DNA of 31,606 nt, taken from NCBI GenBank assembly GCA_002359735.1, contig DENS01000002.1:110569-142174 (forward strand), given 5' to 3'. Origin of the DNA: Micavibrio sp. UBA2638. GTDB lineage: Bacteria; Pseudomonadota; Alphaproteobacteria; Micavibrionales; Micavibrionaceae. Of the stretch, positions 8,612-17,184 are shown piece after piece; the first letter of the stretch is position 1, and each line of letters begins with the position of its first letter. Both the position numbers and the translations under genes were made by a program. The notes below the pieces were generated by a model, which saw nothing but the letters and a program-made list of their open reading frames with translations, searched no databases and was not told the origin of the DNA.

Positions 8612-10168
8612 CTAAAACTGGAAGTATAGAAATTCGCTGGCCGCATTGGCGTATGTCATAAGCACCGATAGAATAAAAACAATGCCTAGATATAGACCAA
8701 AAACAGGATTCAGTATTGCTGTGCCAACTGCCTCCTTACCAGTATCAAAATCCTTAATGCGGCGATAAAGACTTGTGCTGGAAGGCAATAAAAGCGCGCT
8801 AAACGCGACAGCTATAATAAACGGAAACGCATCCCATGTTAACGCCCCCGTCCAGTATAATAATTCCGATTCATTTTCAGGAAGAAATACCCCATGCAAA
8901 CCGCCAGGGATACGGTTAAATACTTCACTGGGCATCAGAATTAAATTCTGTCCGAACATTGTCTTGATAACATTAAAGGCGCCAGAAAACGTTTCCGCAC
9001 GAAAAAATATCCACCCTATCATTACACTAAACATTGTCATGAGATATGCCAGCGGCGGAAATGAAAATATGCCATTTTCACGCCCTTTTGCCTTTAGGTA
9101 AGTCCGGTAGGTGTGATTGATCACCAAAAAAAGGCCATGCATAAGCCCCCATATAACGAATGTCCACCCCGCACCATGCCAAAGGCCACCTAAAAACATT
9201 ACAATCAACAGATTAACCGCAGTGCGGGAGCGACCATTTTTACTACCGCCTAATGGGATATATAAATAGTCTCGTAAAAAATTTGAAAATGTAATATGCC
9301 AGCGGCGCCAGAACTCAATAATCGAGGTTGATTTATAGGGGGAGTCAAAATTAATCGGCAGCTTTAATCCGAACAATAAAGCTAGTCCAATGGCCATATC
9401 GCTATAGCCAGAAAAATCAAAATAGAGCTGATAAGTATACGCCAGCGCGCCCGCCCAGGCCTCAAAAAATTGTAATGTTCCCCCGGCATCTGCGGTGGCA
9501 AATACCGGCTGGCTTATTAACGAAAGATTGTCTGCCAAAAGAACTTTCTTAGAAAGCCCCAGAGTAAAGAGCATAAGGCCCATTACAAAATACAAAGCAT
9601 TAAAACTTCCAAATTCAGGGCTTGAATATTGTTTTTTTATGTCATCGTACAATACAATTGGTCCGGCAATTAGCTGGGGGAAAAAGCTAACAAACAGGGC
9701 ATAGTCAAATATGCTTTGAGAGCGGACCTTATTCTTGTAGCTATCAACAACATAGGCAATTTGTTGAAACGTAAAAAACGATATCCCGAGCGGCATCATA
9801 ATCTTTATAATGCTGTGATCATCCCCGGATAAAAACGCGATATTCTCGGCGAAAAAATTTAAATATTTAAAATACCCCAACACCGCAAGATTACCGGCAA
9901 CGCCGAAAGCAGCAAGCATCTTGGCATTAAGCTGCCGATTGCGATTCTGAATAGCGCAGCCAATATTGTAATTTATGATAATACTGGTAAGTAACACAAA
10001 AATATTTGGCCAATACCAATAGCTGTAGAATATGAGGGACGCTAGCGTCAAAACGGCAAACAAGACATTTCTGCCAAAATGGGGCTTCAGGAACCGTGCC
10101 CCGCCATAGAATACAATCAAGGCCAGCGGCAAGAATATAAAAATAAACTCAAGTGAATTAAATAACAT
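8612..10168 (-). CDS. MBOAT-family membrane O-acyltransferase (AlgI/DltB/PatA type)
   Basis: A 518-residue multi-pass inner-membrane protein that moves acyl groups to extracytoplasmic polysaccharide or teichoic-acid-like acceptors. Family landmarks include YFKYLNFF near residue 100, MPLGISFFTFQQIAYVVD, FFPQLIAGPI, the QLYFDFSGYSDMAIGLALLFG block, FWRRWHITFSNFLRDYLYIPLGG and the invariant catalytic His in GGLWHGAGWTFVIWGLMHG. Size and order match AlgI-like proteins. It is followed after 6 bases by its SGNH-like partner. No glycan biosynthesis genes are in the window, so the acceptor cannot be named. Confidence 0.93.
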   Translation of the reverse strand: MLFNSLEFIFIFLPLALIVFYGGARFLKPHFGRNVLFAVLTLASLIFYSYWYWPNIFVLLTSIIINYNIGCAIQNRNRQLNAKMLAAFGVAGNLAVLGYFKYLNFFAENIAFLSGDDHSIIKIMMPLGISFFTFQQIAYVVDSYKNKVRSQSIFDYALFVSFFPQLIAGPIVLYDDIKKQYSSPEFGSFNALYFVMGLMLFTLGLSKKVLLADNLSLISQPVFATADAGGTLQFFEAWAGALAYTYQLYFDFSGYSDMAIGLALLFGLKLPINFDSPYKSTSIIEFWRRWHITFSNFLRDYLYIPLGGSKNGRSRTAVNLLIVMFLGGLWHGAGWTFVIWGLMHGLFLVINHTYRTYLKAKGRENGIFSFPPLAYLMTMFSVMIGWIFFRAETFSGAFNVIKTMFGQNLILMPSEVFNRIPGGLHGVFLPENESELLYWTGALTWDAFPFIIAVAFSALLLPSSTSLYRRIKDFDTGKEAVGTAILNPVFGLYLGIVFILSVLMTYANAASEFLYFQF

Positions 10169-10220
10169 AGATGCCGTTACCGCGTACTAATTAACCATAC
10201 AGATCTGGTTATGAAGGACA

Positions 10221-11162
10221 TCAGGAAATAGGATCCCGCAAATAATGGCTCGTATCTTCATATGCCAGCATAATATCTTCGGCCGATTTCAAAAATACGT
10301 CCTTCGCTAATTTATCCGTTATCTTAGGAGAAAATGGCGTAAGATAATGCAAAACCATATGATACTTTCCATCACTTGCCGGACGACTACCATAATGAAG
10401 GCAGTTTGTTGTATCGACAAAACCCAACGTACCAGGCTTACCAATAATGGCGTGTTCTTTATCTGATGCATGTGCATGCACATCCTCGTCAGTAAAGCGA
10501 TTTTTTAAAGATGGCACAAAACCCAAGTTTTTACGTCTTTCAAAAAATTTATGCGTCGATTCAGCACTGACGCAAGTCGTTGGGCCGCACCCTGCTGTAA
10601 TTTCGTCAATGGGTATAAATACTTTTAATTGCCGGTGGTCCTCGCGGTCACAATGGAAAAGTTGTGACCCGACCATGTCATCTGCCTCCCGGTTGGGGCA
10701 ATACCACACATAAGCGCCATACAAAACAGGGACATCACCCAAATAATCGGCGGCTGTGGCGATTAGTTCTTCACTTAAGGCGAAATCTAAAACAGGCTTA
10801 TTTCGTGCATCGCGTATATCAACATGTACGGGTAACAGGGTATTGGCCTTTGACGGTTTTGAGACCGTTTTTTCGATGTAATCTTTAGGCCAGGCCCGTT
10901 TGCAGTATTCTACAGCCTTGTCCAGTAATTCCTTGTTTTTCACCTGTGTGATTAAAAACCCGTCATTTGGGTTAATTTTGTGCCCCCCTTTACCGGCAAG
11001 CTGCTTTTGCAACGTTTCAATGTTTGAAAGTGCCTCGGCACATAATTTATTTTTTGCCACCATGTAATCTTTTTTCAAAGATGCATGCGTTACAAAATTT
11101 GTATTATGAAACGGGCTGACATAACGAATTACATTTTTTATACGGTTAAGAATTACGCTCAT
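10221..11162 (-). CDS. Phytanoyl-CoA dioxygenase (PhyH)-like Fe(II)/2-oxoglutarate enzyme
   Basis: A 313-residue probable non-haem iron oxygenase. The metal triad is readable: H170-x-D172 in FHCDREDH and the distal H256 in DTTNCLHYGSRP, with R260 positioned to bind 2-oxoglutarate. The spacing of about 84 residues between HxD and the distal His is normal for PhyH-like enzymes. Substrate is unknown. It lies 52 bases upstream of the MBOAT gene on the same strand and 171 bases downstream of aguB, so it may join either unit; hydroxylation of a lipid, an amino acid or a polyamine are all open. A palindrome at 11288-11315 separates it from aguB. Confidence 0.75.
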   Translation of the reverse strand: MSVILNRIKNVIRYVSPFHNTNFVTHASLKKDYMVAKNKLCAEALSNIETLQKQLAGKGGHKINPNDGFLITQVKNKELLDKAVEYCKRAWPKDYIEKTVSKPSKANTLLPVHVDIRDARNKPVLDFALSEELIATAADYLGDVPVLYGAYVWYCPNREADDMVGSQLFHCDREDHRQLKVFIPIDEITAGCGPTTCVSAESTHKFFERRKNLGFVPSLKNRFTDEDVHAHASDKEHAIIGKPGTLGFVDTTNCLHYGSRPASDGKYHMVLHYLTPFSPKITDKLAKDVFLKSAEDIMLAYEDTSHYLRDPIS

Positions 11163-11287
11163 AGAAGGAAACCTTGTCTATAATTTCAAGAACTGCTTAT
11201 GTACCTATAACGATAAATACTGACAATGAAAATATATAATTTGCAAGCGTAAGGCCATGCCTTTTAATAAGAGTAATGAATCATATT

Positions 11288-11315
11288 CAATAAGCTAACC
11301 GCCCACAGCTTATTG
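11288..11315 (-). repeat. Nine-base-pair inverted repeat after aguB
   Basis: CAATAAGCT (11288-11296) and its exact complement AGCTTATTG (11307-11315) flank a ten-base loop. It lies 19 bases after the aguB stop, where a terminator would be expected, but no T run follows on the minus strand. It could be a weak or factor-dependent terminator or an RNA-stabilising hairpin. Confidence 0.4.
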
Positions 11316-11333
11316 CCTGCCTAAATGCGTAGA

Positions 11334-12188
11334 TTACAGATCGTATAAATCACTACGGCGATCACGAAAGAATCCCCAAGTCGCTCGGTAATCGTGCAGC
11401 TCACTCCTATTAAATGCCTGCAAAATGACTCCCTCTTCATTTTTTCCAAGTTCCTGTAATTTTTCACCGGTCTGATCAGCAATAAACGATGATCCATAGA
11501 AAGATTGCGGCAAACCATTAGCGTTTTCCTTGCCAATACGGTTTGCAGCGACTACAGGAATGGCATTTGATACCGCGTGGCCCAACATTGCCCTTTGCCA
11601 AATTGCACTGGTATCCAGACTATCATCATAAGGTTCAGACCCAATGGCTGTTGGATAAAGCAAAATCTCAGCCCCCATTAGGGCCATAGCGCGGGCACAT
11701 TCCGGGAACCATTGGTCCCAGCATATCCCGACGCCAATACGCCCGAATTTTGTGTCCCAGACCTTAAACCCGCTATTGCCTGGACGAAAATAAAATTTTT
11801 CCTGATATCCCGGTCCGTCTGGAATATGGCTTTTACGGTATACGCCTAATATCTCACCCTCATGATCAATAATAGCCACAGAATTATAATAATTGGGGCC
11901 GTCTTGCTCAAAAAATGAAACCGGTATGACGACATCCAGCTCCCGTGCCAATGGCTGCAATGCCTTAACGCAAGGATGGTCTTTGGTTGGAAACGCCGTC
12001 TTAAACCACTTTGGATCCTGGGCAGTGCAAAAATACTCCCCCTGAAATAACTCAGAGGGCAAAATTACTTGTGCACCGCGTCTTGCGGCCTCCCGGATTA
12101 AGACAATCGTCTTATCAATATTGGCGATTATATTATCGCCATAACTGGTTTGCAAAGCGGCGACTGTTATATATTTATGGCTTGTCAT
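11334..12188 (-). CDS. aguB: N-carbamoylputrescine amidase
   Basis: Hydrolyses N-carbamoylputrescine to putrescine, CO2 and ammonia in the second step of the agmatine route. The 284-residue protein carries the full nitrilase-superfamily triad: E46 in LPSELFQG, K119 in YRKSHIPDGPGY and C156 in GICWDQWFPE. The HIPDGPGYQEKFYF and GSEP elements are typical of AguB rather than other nitrilases. Its ATG overlaps the aguA stop by four bases (ATGA at 12185-12188), so translation is coupled. An in-frame ATG ten codons upstream is rejected because of this overlap. Confidence 0.93.
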   Translation of the reverse strand: MTSHKYITVAALQTSYGDNIIANIDKTIVLIREAARRGAQVILPSELFQGEYFCTAQDPKWFKTAFPTKDHPCVKALQPLARELDVVIPVSFFEQDGPNYYNSVAIIDHEGEILGVYRKSHIPDGPGYQEKFYFRPGNSGFKVWDTKFGRIGVGICWDQWFPECARAMALMGAEILLYPTAIGSEPYDDSLDTSAIWQRAMLGHAVSNAIPVVAANRIGKENANGLPQSFYGSSFIADQTGEKLQELGKNEEGVILQAFNRSELHDYRATWGFFRDRRSDLYDL

Positions 12189-13177
12189 TGTGCGATTGGC
12201 TCCTGTTGGGTGATACAATGGAAACTTCCGCCGCCAGTTAAAATTGAAACGGAAGAAAAACCTTTAACCACATGATTTGGAAAGATATTACCTATTTTAC
12301 GTACGGCTTTATTGGCGCTGGCGCTACCATATGTTGGCACCGCAATATACCCATTTCCGATTATAAAATTCATATGAGAAGCCGGGGCAGCCTCCCCGGT
12401 TAAGGGGTCGTGAACAAGGCCGGGGGACGGTACCGTAATAACATCAAAGCCATACTCACGTAACAACGCCGCTGTGGTAGCATAAAGCGCAGTATTGGGG
12501 TCGTCGTCACCAACCCCCTGCTGGCAAAGAACCGTGTTCTTACCGACAAATCGCGCCAGATTATCAACATGCCCATCAGTATGATCATTAAGCAGGCCAT
12601 CTTTTAGCCAGCAAATGCGTCTCGCGTTGAACGCTGCGCACAGTTCACGTTCAGCAATATCCCTATTCCAATGGGGGTTACGGTTCTGATTCAACATGCA
12701 TTGCTCTGTCGTTAAGACCACACCTGCGCCATTGTGATCAACAGCCCCGCCCTCCAAAACAAAATCATATTTTAAAACCGGCGTTTCGGCATGGTGCGCC
12801 ATAAAATCACCAATAACATCATCCCCGTTATAGATATATTTCCCACCCCAGCCATTATGCCGAAAACGTAAAGCGGCGCGGGCTGTCCAAACAGGGCCAG
12901 TATCGCGCAACCAAATATCGCCAAATGGATGCGATATAATGTCAATATTATCGTTGGAACCCAGCATTTCCTGCGCACTGGTAAACGCTTCTGCCCCGCT
13001 AACAAGCAGCTTTACCTTTTCACCCTGTGCGATAAAACGCACCATATCGGCGATTTCGCTGCGCGCAGAATTATATAGTTGGTTTGGCCATAAGGCTGGG
13101 TCCGACGGCCAACCACACCATAATGCACGGTGCGGCATCCATTCGGCGGGAACAAACTGGGAGATATTAAAGCTCAT
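12185..13177 (-). CDS. aguA: Agmatine deiminase
   Basis: Converts agmatine to N-carbamoylputrescine and ammonia. The 330-residue protein has the family opening PAEWMPHRALWCGWPSD, then DIWLRDTGPVW, DHTDGHVDNLARF with catalytic Asp/His, and the nucleophile C321 in GGGSFHCITQQEP. The start at 13177 gives the usual family N terminus; a start 14 codons earlier (13219) is possible. aguA heads a two-gene unit with aguB and is divergent from the carboxyspermidine genes, with only about 105 bases between them, so both may share a control region. Agmatine supply would need an arginine decarboxylase encoded elsewhere. Confidence 0.93.
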   Translation of the reverse strand: MSFNISQFVPAEWMPHRALWCGWPSDPALWPNQLYNSARSEIADMVRFIAQGEKVKLLVSGAEAFTSAQEMLGSNDNIDIISHPFGDIWLRDTGPVWTARAALRFRHNGWGGKYIYNGDDVIGDFMAHHAETPVLKYDFVLEGGAVDHNGAGVVLTTEQCMLNQNRNPHWNRDIAERELCAAFNARRICWLKDGLLNDHTDGHVDNLARFVGKNTVLCQQGVGDDDPNTALYATTAALLREYGFDVITVPSPGLVHDPLTGEAAPASHMNFIIGNGYIAVPTYGSASANKAVRKIGNIFPNHVVKGFSSVSILTGGGSFHCITQQEPIAQ

Positions 13178-13282
13178 TTTTTTAAATCGTCTGAAAATAT
13201 TGACCTGCCACGCATTCATATCTTGTATTTCATCTTATTTCAAATATATATAAGAGCCTAAATTTTGAGAAAGTAAAGCCAC

Positions 13283-14533
13283 ATGAAAATACTGATTATT
13301 GGTGCCGGTGCGGCCGGTAGTGTTGTTGCAAAAAAATGCGCTATGAATAGTGAAATTTTTCAGGACATTCATCTTGCAAGTCGTACATTATCAAAATGCG
13401 ATGCCATTAAAGAAGACATAAAGGCTAAACAAGGCAAAAATATTCATACGTATAAACTTGATGCCGATGATGTGTCCGAAACAACGCAATTGTTAAAAGA
13501 AATTCAGCCAGATCTTGTGATTAATATGGCGCTCCCCTATCAGGATCTACACATCATGGACGCTTGCCTGGAAGCGGGATGCCATTACATGGACACCGCC
13601 AATTATGAACCAATTGACGTTGCTAAGTTTGAATATCACTGGCAATGGGCCTATCAGGACAAATTTAAGGAAGCCGGCCTTATGGCAATACTGGGGTGCG
13701 GGTTTGATCCGGGGCAAACCAATATCTATTGCGCCTACGCCCAGAAGAACCTGTTTGATGAGATTCACGAGATCGACATCATCGATTGCAATGCGGGCGA
13801 TCATGGTAAGGCTTTTGCCACCAATTTCAACCCGGAGATCAACCTGCGAGAAGTTACGCAGCGCGGCAAGTACTGGGAAAACGGCCAGTGGATCGAGACC
13901 GAGCCGCTGGAATTCCGCAAAATGATTAACTTCCCCGAGGTCGGCGAAAAGGCGGGCTACCTGCTGTATCACGAAGAGCTGGAAAGCCTTGTGCAAAACA
14001 TCAAGGGGCTAAAGCGTATACGTTTCTGGATGACCTTTGGCGATGAATATATCAAGCACATGGAAGTGCTGCAAAATATAGGTATGACGCGGATTGATCC
14101 GGTTATTCACAACGGCGTTGAGATCGTTCCCATTCAGTTCCTAAAAACCTTACTGCCTGAGCCATCCTCCCTTGCGGAAGACTACACAGGAAAGACCTCT
14201 ATCGGCTGCATTATGACTGGAATTAAGGACGGTAAGGAAAAAACCATCCTGATTTACAATGTGTGCGACCATGCCCAAACCCACGCCGAAGTACAGGCGC
14301 AGGCCGTATCCTACACCACCGGCGTGCCGCCCGTCACCGGCGCAATCATGCTGGCCAAAGGCCTCTGGAATATGGAACCGGGCGTTTGGAATGTTGAGCA
14401 ATTAGACCCCGATCCATTCATGGACGAAGTGGCCAAGCAAGGTCTGCCTTGGCACATAACGGAACTGGACAGCGGCCTTGGCGCCCTAACAGAACGCCGC
14501 ACGGCCTTCAAGTATAAAGATAAGGCCGCTTAG
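13283..14533 (+). CDS. Carboxynorspermidine/carboxyspermidine dehydrogenase (saccharopine dehydrogenase-like)
   Basis: Condenses aspartate semialdehyde with putrescine or diaminopropane and reduces the product to carboxy(nor)spermidine with NAD(P)H. The 416 residues open with the dinucleotide-binding fingerprint ILIIGAGAAGSVVAKK (3-18), followed by the LYS9-like features DLVINMALPYQDLHIMDACL, HYMDTANYEP and GCGFDPGQTN. The immediate downstream gene is the matching decarboxylase, ten bases away. Base composition changes within the gene: one 60-base line at 13441 has 21 G+C, whereas the line at 13861 has 37. Confidence 0.92.
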   Translation: MKILIIGAGAAGSVVAKKCAMNSEIFQDIHLASRTLSKCDAIKEDIKAKQGKNIHTYKLDADDVSETTQLLKEIQPDLVINMALPYQDLHIMDACLEAGCHYMDTANYEPIDVAKFEYHWQWAYQDKFKEAGLMAILGCGFDPGQTNIYCAYAQKNLFDEIHEIDIIDCNAGDHGKAFATNFNPEINLREVTQRGKYWENGQWIETEPLEFRKMINFPEVGEKAGYLLYHEELESLVQNIKGLKRIRFWMTFGDEYIKHMEVLQNIGMTRIDPVIHNGVEIVPIQFLKTLLPEPSSLAEDYTGKTSIGCIMTGIKDGKEKTILIYNVCDHAQTHAEVQAQAVSYTTGVPPVTGAIMLAKGLWNMEPGVWNVEQLDPDPFMDEVAKQGLPWHITELDSGLGALTERRTAFKYKDKAA

Positions 14534-14543
14534 ACATACAAAT

Positions 14544-15701
14544 ATGAACCACCTAAAAACGCTTAAAACAATACAAACCCCCGCCTATGTCGCTGATATC
14601 GCGGCCATTAAACGCAATATGGCGGTGGCAGAGCGGATTAAGCAAGAGGTTGGGGTTAAAATTCTACTGGCGACGAAAGCATTCTCGATGTTTTCGGTGT
14701 TTCCGTTTATGAAAGACACGCTGGATGGGACAACGGCGAGCGGACTGTATGAAGCGCGACTGGGGGCGACGCATTTTGGCCCCGGTGAGGGCAAAGACGT
14801 ACACACATACGCCCCTGCCTTCACGGAAGAAGATTTACGGACTTGCTTGGAATACAGTAACCACATTTATTTTAACTCTATCAGTCAGTTAAACAGGTTT
14901 TCTAAACTGGTAAGACAAGAGAGGCCGGACGCAAAAATCGGTCTGCGCGTCAATCCCGGCTTATCGCTGGTGAAGAATAGCGCACTATACGACCCCTCCT
15001 CACCCTGTTCGCGTTTCGGCGTGCAAGCCCACGAACTTAGTGATGAGATACTAGAGAAGATAGACATTCTGCACTTCCACAATTTATGTGAGAATATGGC
15101 AGAAGATTCCGTCACGCTGATTAATCACATATCACAAAACTTTGGTCACGCACTCAGAACCGTAAGCGAAGTAAACCTTGGCGGTGGGCACTATATTACG
15201 CATGCAAATTATGATGTGAACCGCTTAATCAATAGCCTTAAAGAATTTCAGCAAATACTTGATATTAAAGTTACTTTAGAGCCCGGCGGGGCGCTTGTTT
15301 ACAATGCAGGGTATCTGGTTTCGACCGTTCTGGATATTATCGAGAATGAGAAAAAAATCGCCATCATCGACGCCTCGGCCAGCACGCATATGCCAGATGT
15401 CCTGGAGGTTCCGTACCGTCCCCACATTATCGATAGCGGTGAAGCGAAAGAAAAGCCGCATAACTATCTGCTTGGCGGCAACACATGTATGACCGGCGAT
15501 ATTATTGGGGAGTACAGCTTTGATACCCCTTTATCCATAGGCGATACGCTGATTTTTACAGACATGATGCAATATAGCTTTGTTAAAAACACCACATTTA
15601 ACGGCGTCCCCTTGCCCGATATAAGCATTCTGCACGAAGACGGTCGGTATGAGCTCGTCAAGCGCTTTAGCTACAATGATTTTGAAGCGCGCCTATCTTA
15701 A
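14544..15701 (+). CDS. nspC: Carboxynorspermidine/carboxyspermidine decarboxylase
   Basis: A PLP enzyme that decarboxylates carboxy(nor)spermidine to (nor)spermidine, completing the SAM-independent polyamine route. The 385-residue protein is an alanine-racemase-fold decarboxylase: PLP Lys is K45 in LLATKAFSMF, with FHNLCEN, the VNLGGGHYIT glycine loop, LEPGGALVYNAGYL and GGNTCMTGD with the C-terminal catalytic Cys. These agree with CANSDC rather than ornithine or DAP decarboxylases. It starts ten bases after the preceding stop with no good ribosome-binding site of its own, suggesting translational coupling. Substrate preference between spermidine and norspermidine precursors cannot be read. 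Confidence 0.9.
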   Translation: MNHLKTLKTIQTPAYVADIAAIKRNMAVAERIKQEVGVKILLATKAFSMFSVFPFMKDTLDGTTASGLYEARLGATHFGPGEGKDVHTYAPAFTEEDLRTCLEYSNHIYFNSISQLNRFSKLVRQERPDAKIGLRVNPGLSLVKNSALYDPSSPCSRFGVQAHELSDEILEKIDILHFHNLCENMAEDSVTLINHISQNFGHALRTVSEVNLGGGHYITHANYDVNRLINSLKEFQQILDIKVTLEPGGALVYNAGYLVSTVLDIIENEKKIAIIDASASTHMPDVLEVPYRPHIIDSGEAKEKPHNYLLGGNTCMTGDIIGEYSFDTPLSIGDTLIFTDMMQYSFVKNTTFNGVPLPDISILHEDGRYELVKRFSYNDFEARLS

Positions 15702-15734
15702 AAACACTGAGCAGACAGTTCCGATTGATCGCAA

Positions 15735-16925
15735 TTATTCAGCGCTCACACAAACAACATCAGCATGTCCAAAACCGTTAAAGTTTGATCTTAGGACTGA
15801 ACTATAAGCCCCTGTATTTAAAAACACTACCCAATCCCCGATACCAATATCACTCGGTAAAGAAAACGGCCCTTGCATCATATCCAATGAATCACAGGTC
15901 GGCCCGGCCATACGGTAATGCTTCATCTCGCCATCAAAGGCGCGATCGCTGGTAAAGGCTTTTACAGGGTAATTCAGGCCCAGCCAATCGCAGGCATCAA
16001 ATAATCCGCCGTATATACCATCATTTATATAAAGCGTATCGTCCTTACGTAGCTCAACACGCGTTACCAGACACGCACCATTGGCCACAAGAATGCGCCC
16101 CGGCTCCGCTAGTAGCCGAATGGTCGCCAAGCCACATTTCTTTAAAGCATTTTTAATTGCCGCAACACAATCTTCCAATGAATCAACAGGCTCGTCTTTG
16201 TTATAAAGTACTGGAAAGCCACCGCCTACGTTAATCGCGTCAATTTTAACGTTCGCCTCGCGCAGGATATCGGCCACATAAAATACGGCCGATGCATATT
16301 TCTCCGCATTGGTAGTTTGAGTGCCAACATGAAAACTGACACTAAGCGTAGATGCCACATTGCGCGTTTCACGCAACAGCTTTACAGCCTCAGCACGTGG
16401 TGCTCCGAATTTTGAAGAAAAATCAATCATTGCGCTGTTGTTCTTTGGCAAGGCCAAGCGAATAAATAGATTTAGGTCTTGCGCAAGATCTGTTTCACGC
16501 AAGATCTTGAATAATTCATCTTTACAATCCAGAACAAAATTTCGAACGCCATAATCAAAATAAGCCGTACGAATATCTTCGGGCGCCTTAACCGGGTGCA
16601 TGAAATATATTTCTGCCGCCGGGTGCCGCGCGCGCACGCGGGCAATTTCCTCTATTGAGGCCACATCAAAAGACTGGATCCCTCCAGAACAGACAGCATC
16701 CAACACTATCTCATCAGGGTTGGTTTTTACGGCGTATAAAGATTCCCCTGGAAACGCCTCTGCAAAGCGGGCGGCATTGCCAGCGATAACCTCCGGGTAA
16801 AGCACATATAGTGGCTTAGAAGGCCTTAGCTTTTCAACAGCGTTCTGCAAAGAAGAATACACCCCCTTATATGTCAGAGGATTACTAACCGGATGCATGA
16901 TGCCCGGAGATACATTTTTAACCAT
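15735..16925 (-). CDS. Ornithine decarboxylase, type III PLP (possibly lysine/ornithine decarboxylase)
   Basis: Decarboxylates ornithine to putrescine, giving this locus a second putrescine source beside AguA/AguB. The 396 residues show the PLP Lys K67 (YAVKTNP), the HVGTQ element, GGGFP, EPGRILVA and the catalytic C344 in GPTCDSLD, with YSSVLRSNFNGF at the end. This matches short alphaproteobacterial ODCs. Start at 16925 has AAGGA twelve bases upstream; M10 is an alternative. It converges on nspC, with 33 bases between the stops. An unusually structured leader with an upstream ORF precedes it (see 17018-17184). Confidence 0.9.
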   Translation of the reverse strand: MVKNVSPGIMHPVSNPLTYKGVYSSLQNAVEKLRPSKPLYVLYPEVIAGNAARFAEAFPGESLYAVKTNPDEIVLDAVCSGGIQSFDVASIEEIARVRARHPAAEIYFMHPVKAPEDIRTAYFDYGVRNFVLDCKDELFKILRETDLAQDLNLFIRLALPKNNSAMIDFSSKFGAPRAEAVKLLRETRNVASTLSVSFHVGTQTTNAEKYASAVFYVADILREANVKIDAINVGGGFPVLYNKDEPVDSLEDCVAAIKNALKKCGLATIRLLAEPGRILVANGACLVTRVELRKDDTLYINDGIYGGLFDACDWLGLNYPVKAFTSDRAFDGEMKHYRMAGPTCDSLDMMQGPFSLPSDIGIGDWVVFLNTGAYSSVLRSNFNGFGHADVVCVSAE

Positions 16926-17017
16926 TATCTGGATAGTCCTTATTCAATAAATATATGTAAGATTCAATAAATAGATTAAAGCACCCTGCGAAAAGTACTG
17001 CGCGCGGATCACTTTAT

Positions 17018-17047
17018 GGCCTGACCAGATGTTACTCTGGACAAGCC
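17018..17047 (-). promoter_or_regulatory. Strong hairpin between the leader ORF and ornithine decarboxylase
   Basis: On the minus strand GGCTTGTCCAGA (17047-17036) pairs with TCTGGTCAGGCC (17029-17018): twelve positions with one U-U mismatch and one G-U pair, closing a six-base loop. It begins only seven bases after the leader ORF stop. No T run follows, so it is not an intrinsic terminator; an attenuator, Rho-modulating structure or anti-RBS partner is more likely. Confidence 0.5.
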
Positions 17048-17054
17048 CGATCGG

Positions 17055-17156
17055 TTACCACATATATCCTTTGAAAAGAAAAGCACGTGAATCCTCTATA
17101 TGGTCGAGGCTATAACGAGAAGCGCAATTGTAAATGTTAGTAGCTAGAGGTTTCAT
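17055..17156 (-). CDS. Candidate leader peptide (33 codons) upstream of ornithine decarboxylase
   Basis: A minus-strand ORF of 33 residues, beginning MKPLATNIYN and ending FKGYMW, lies 130 bases upstream of the ornithine decarboxylase start. A ribosome-binding site AAAGGG precedes its ATG by about nine bases. Its middle, CASRYSLDH, shares A, R, S and D at the same spacing with FAHRNSFDF of E. coli SpeFL, the ornithine-sensing arrest peptide that controls speF (quoted from memory). I infer a similar leader peptide. It could also be a chance ORF; the supporting points are position, ribosome-binding site, flanking hairpins and the partial motif match. Confidence 0.5.
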   Translation of the reverse strand: MKPLATNIYNCASRYSLDHIEDSRAFLFKGYMW

Positions 17157-17161
17157 AACGT

Positions 17162-17184
17162 AAACCCTTTCAAATCTAGGGTTT
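17162..17184 (-). promoter_or_regulatory. Hairpin occluding the leader-ORF ribosome-binding site
   Basis: AAACCCT (17184-17178 on the minus strand) is perfectly complementary to AGGGTTT (17168-17162), with a nine-base loop. The 3' arm contains the AGGG of the leader ORF ribosome-binding site, so folding would reduce leader translation. Confidence 0.45.

Noticed and set aside
13178..13219. Upstream start for agmatine deiminase
   Set aside because: It is possible, but the extra 14 residues are not typical of the family and no convincing ribosome-binding site distinguishes it.
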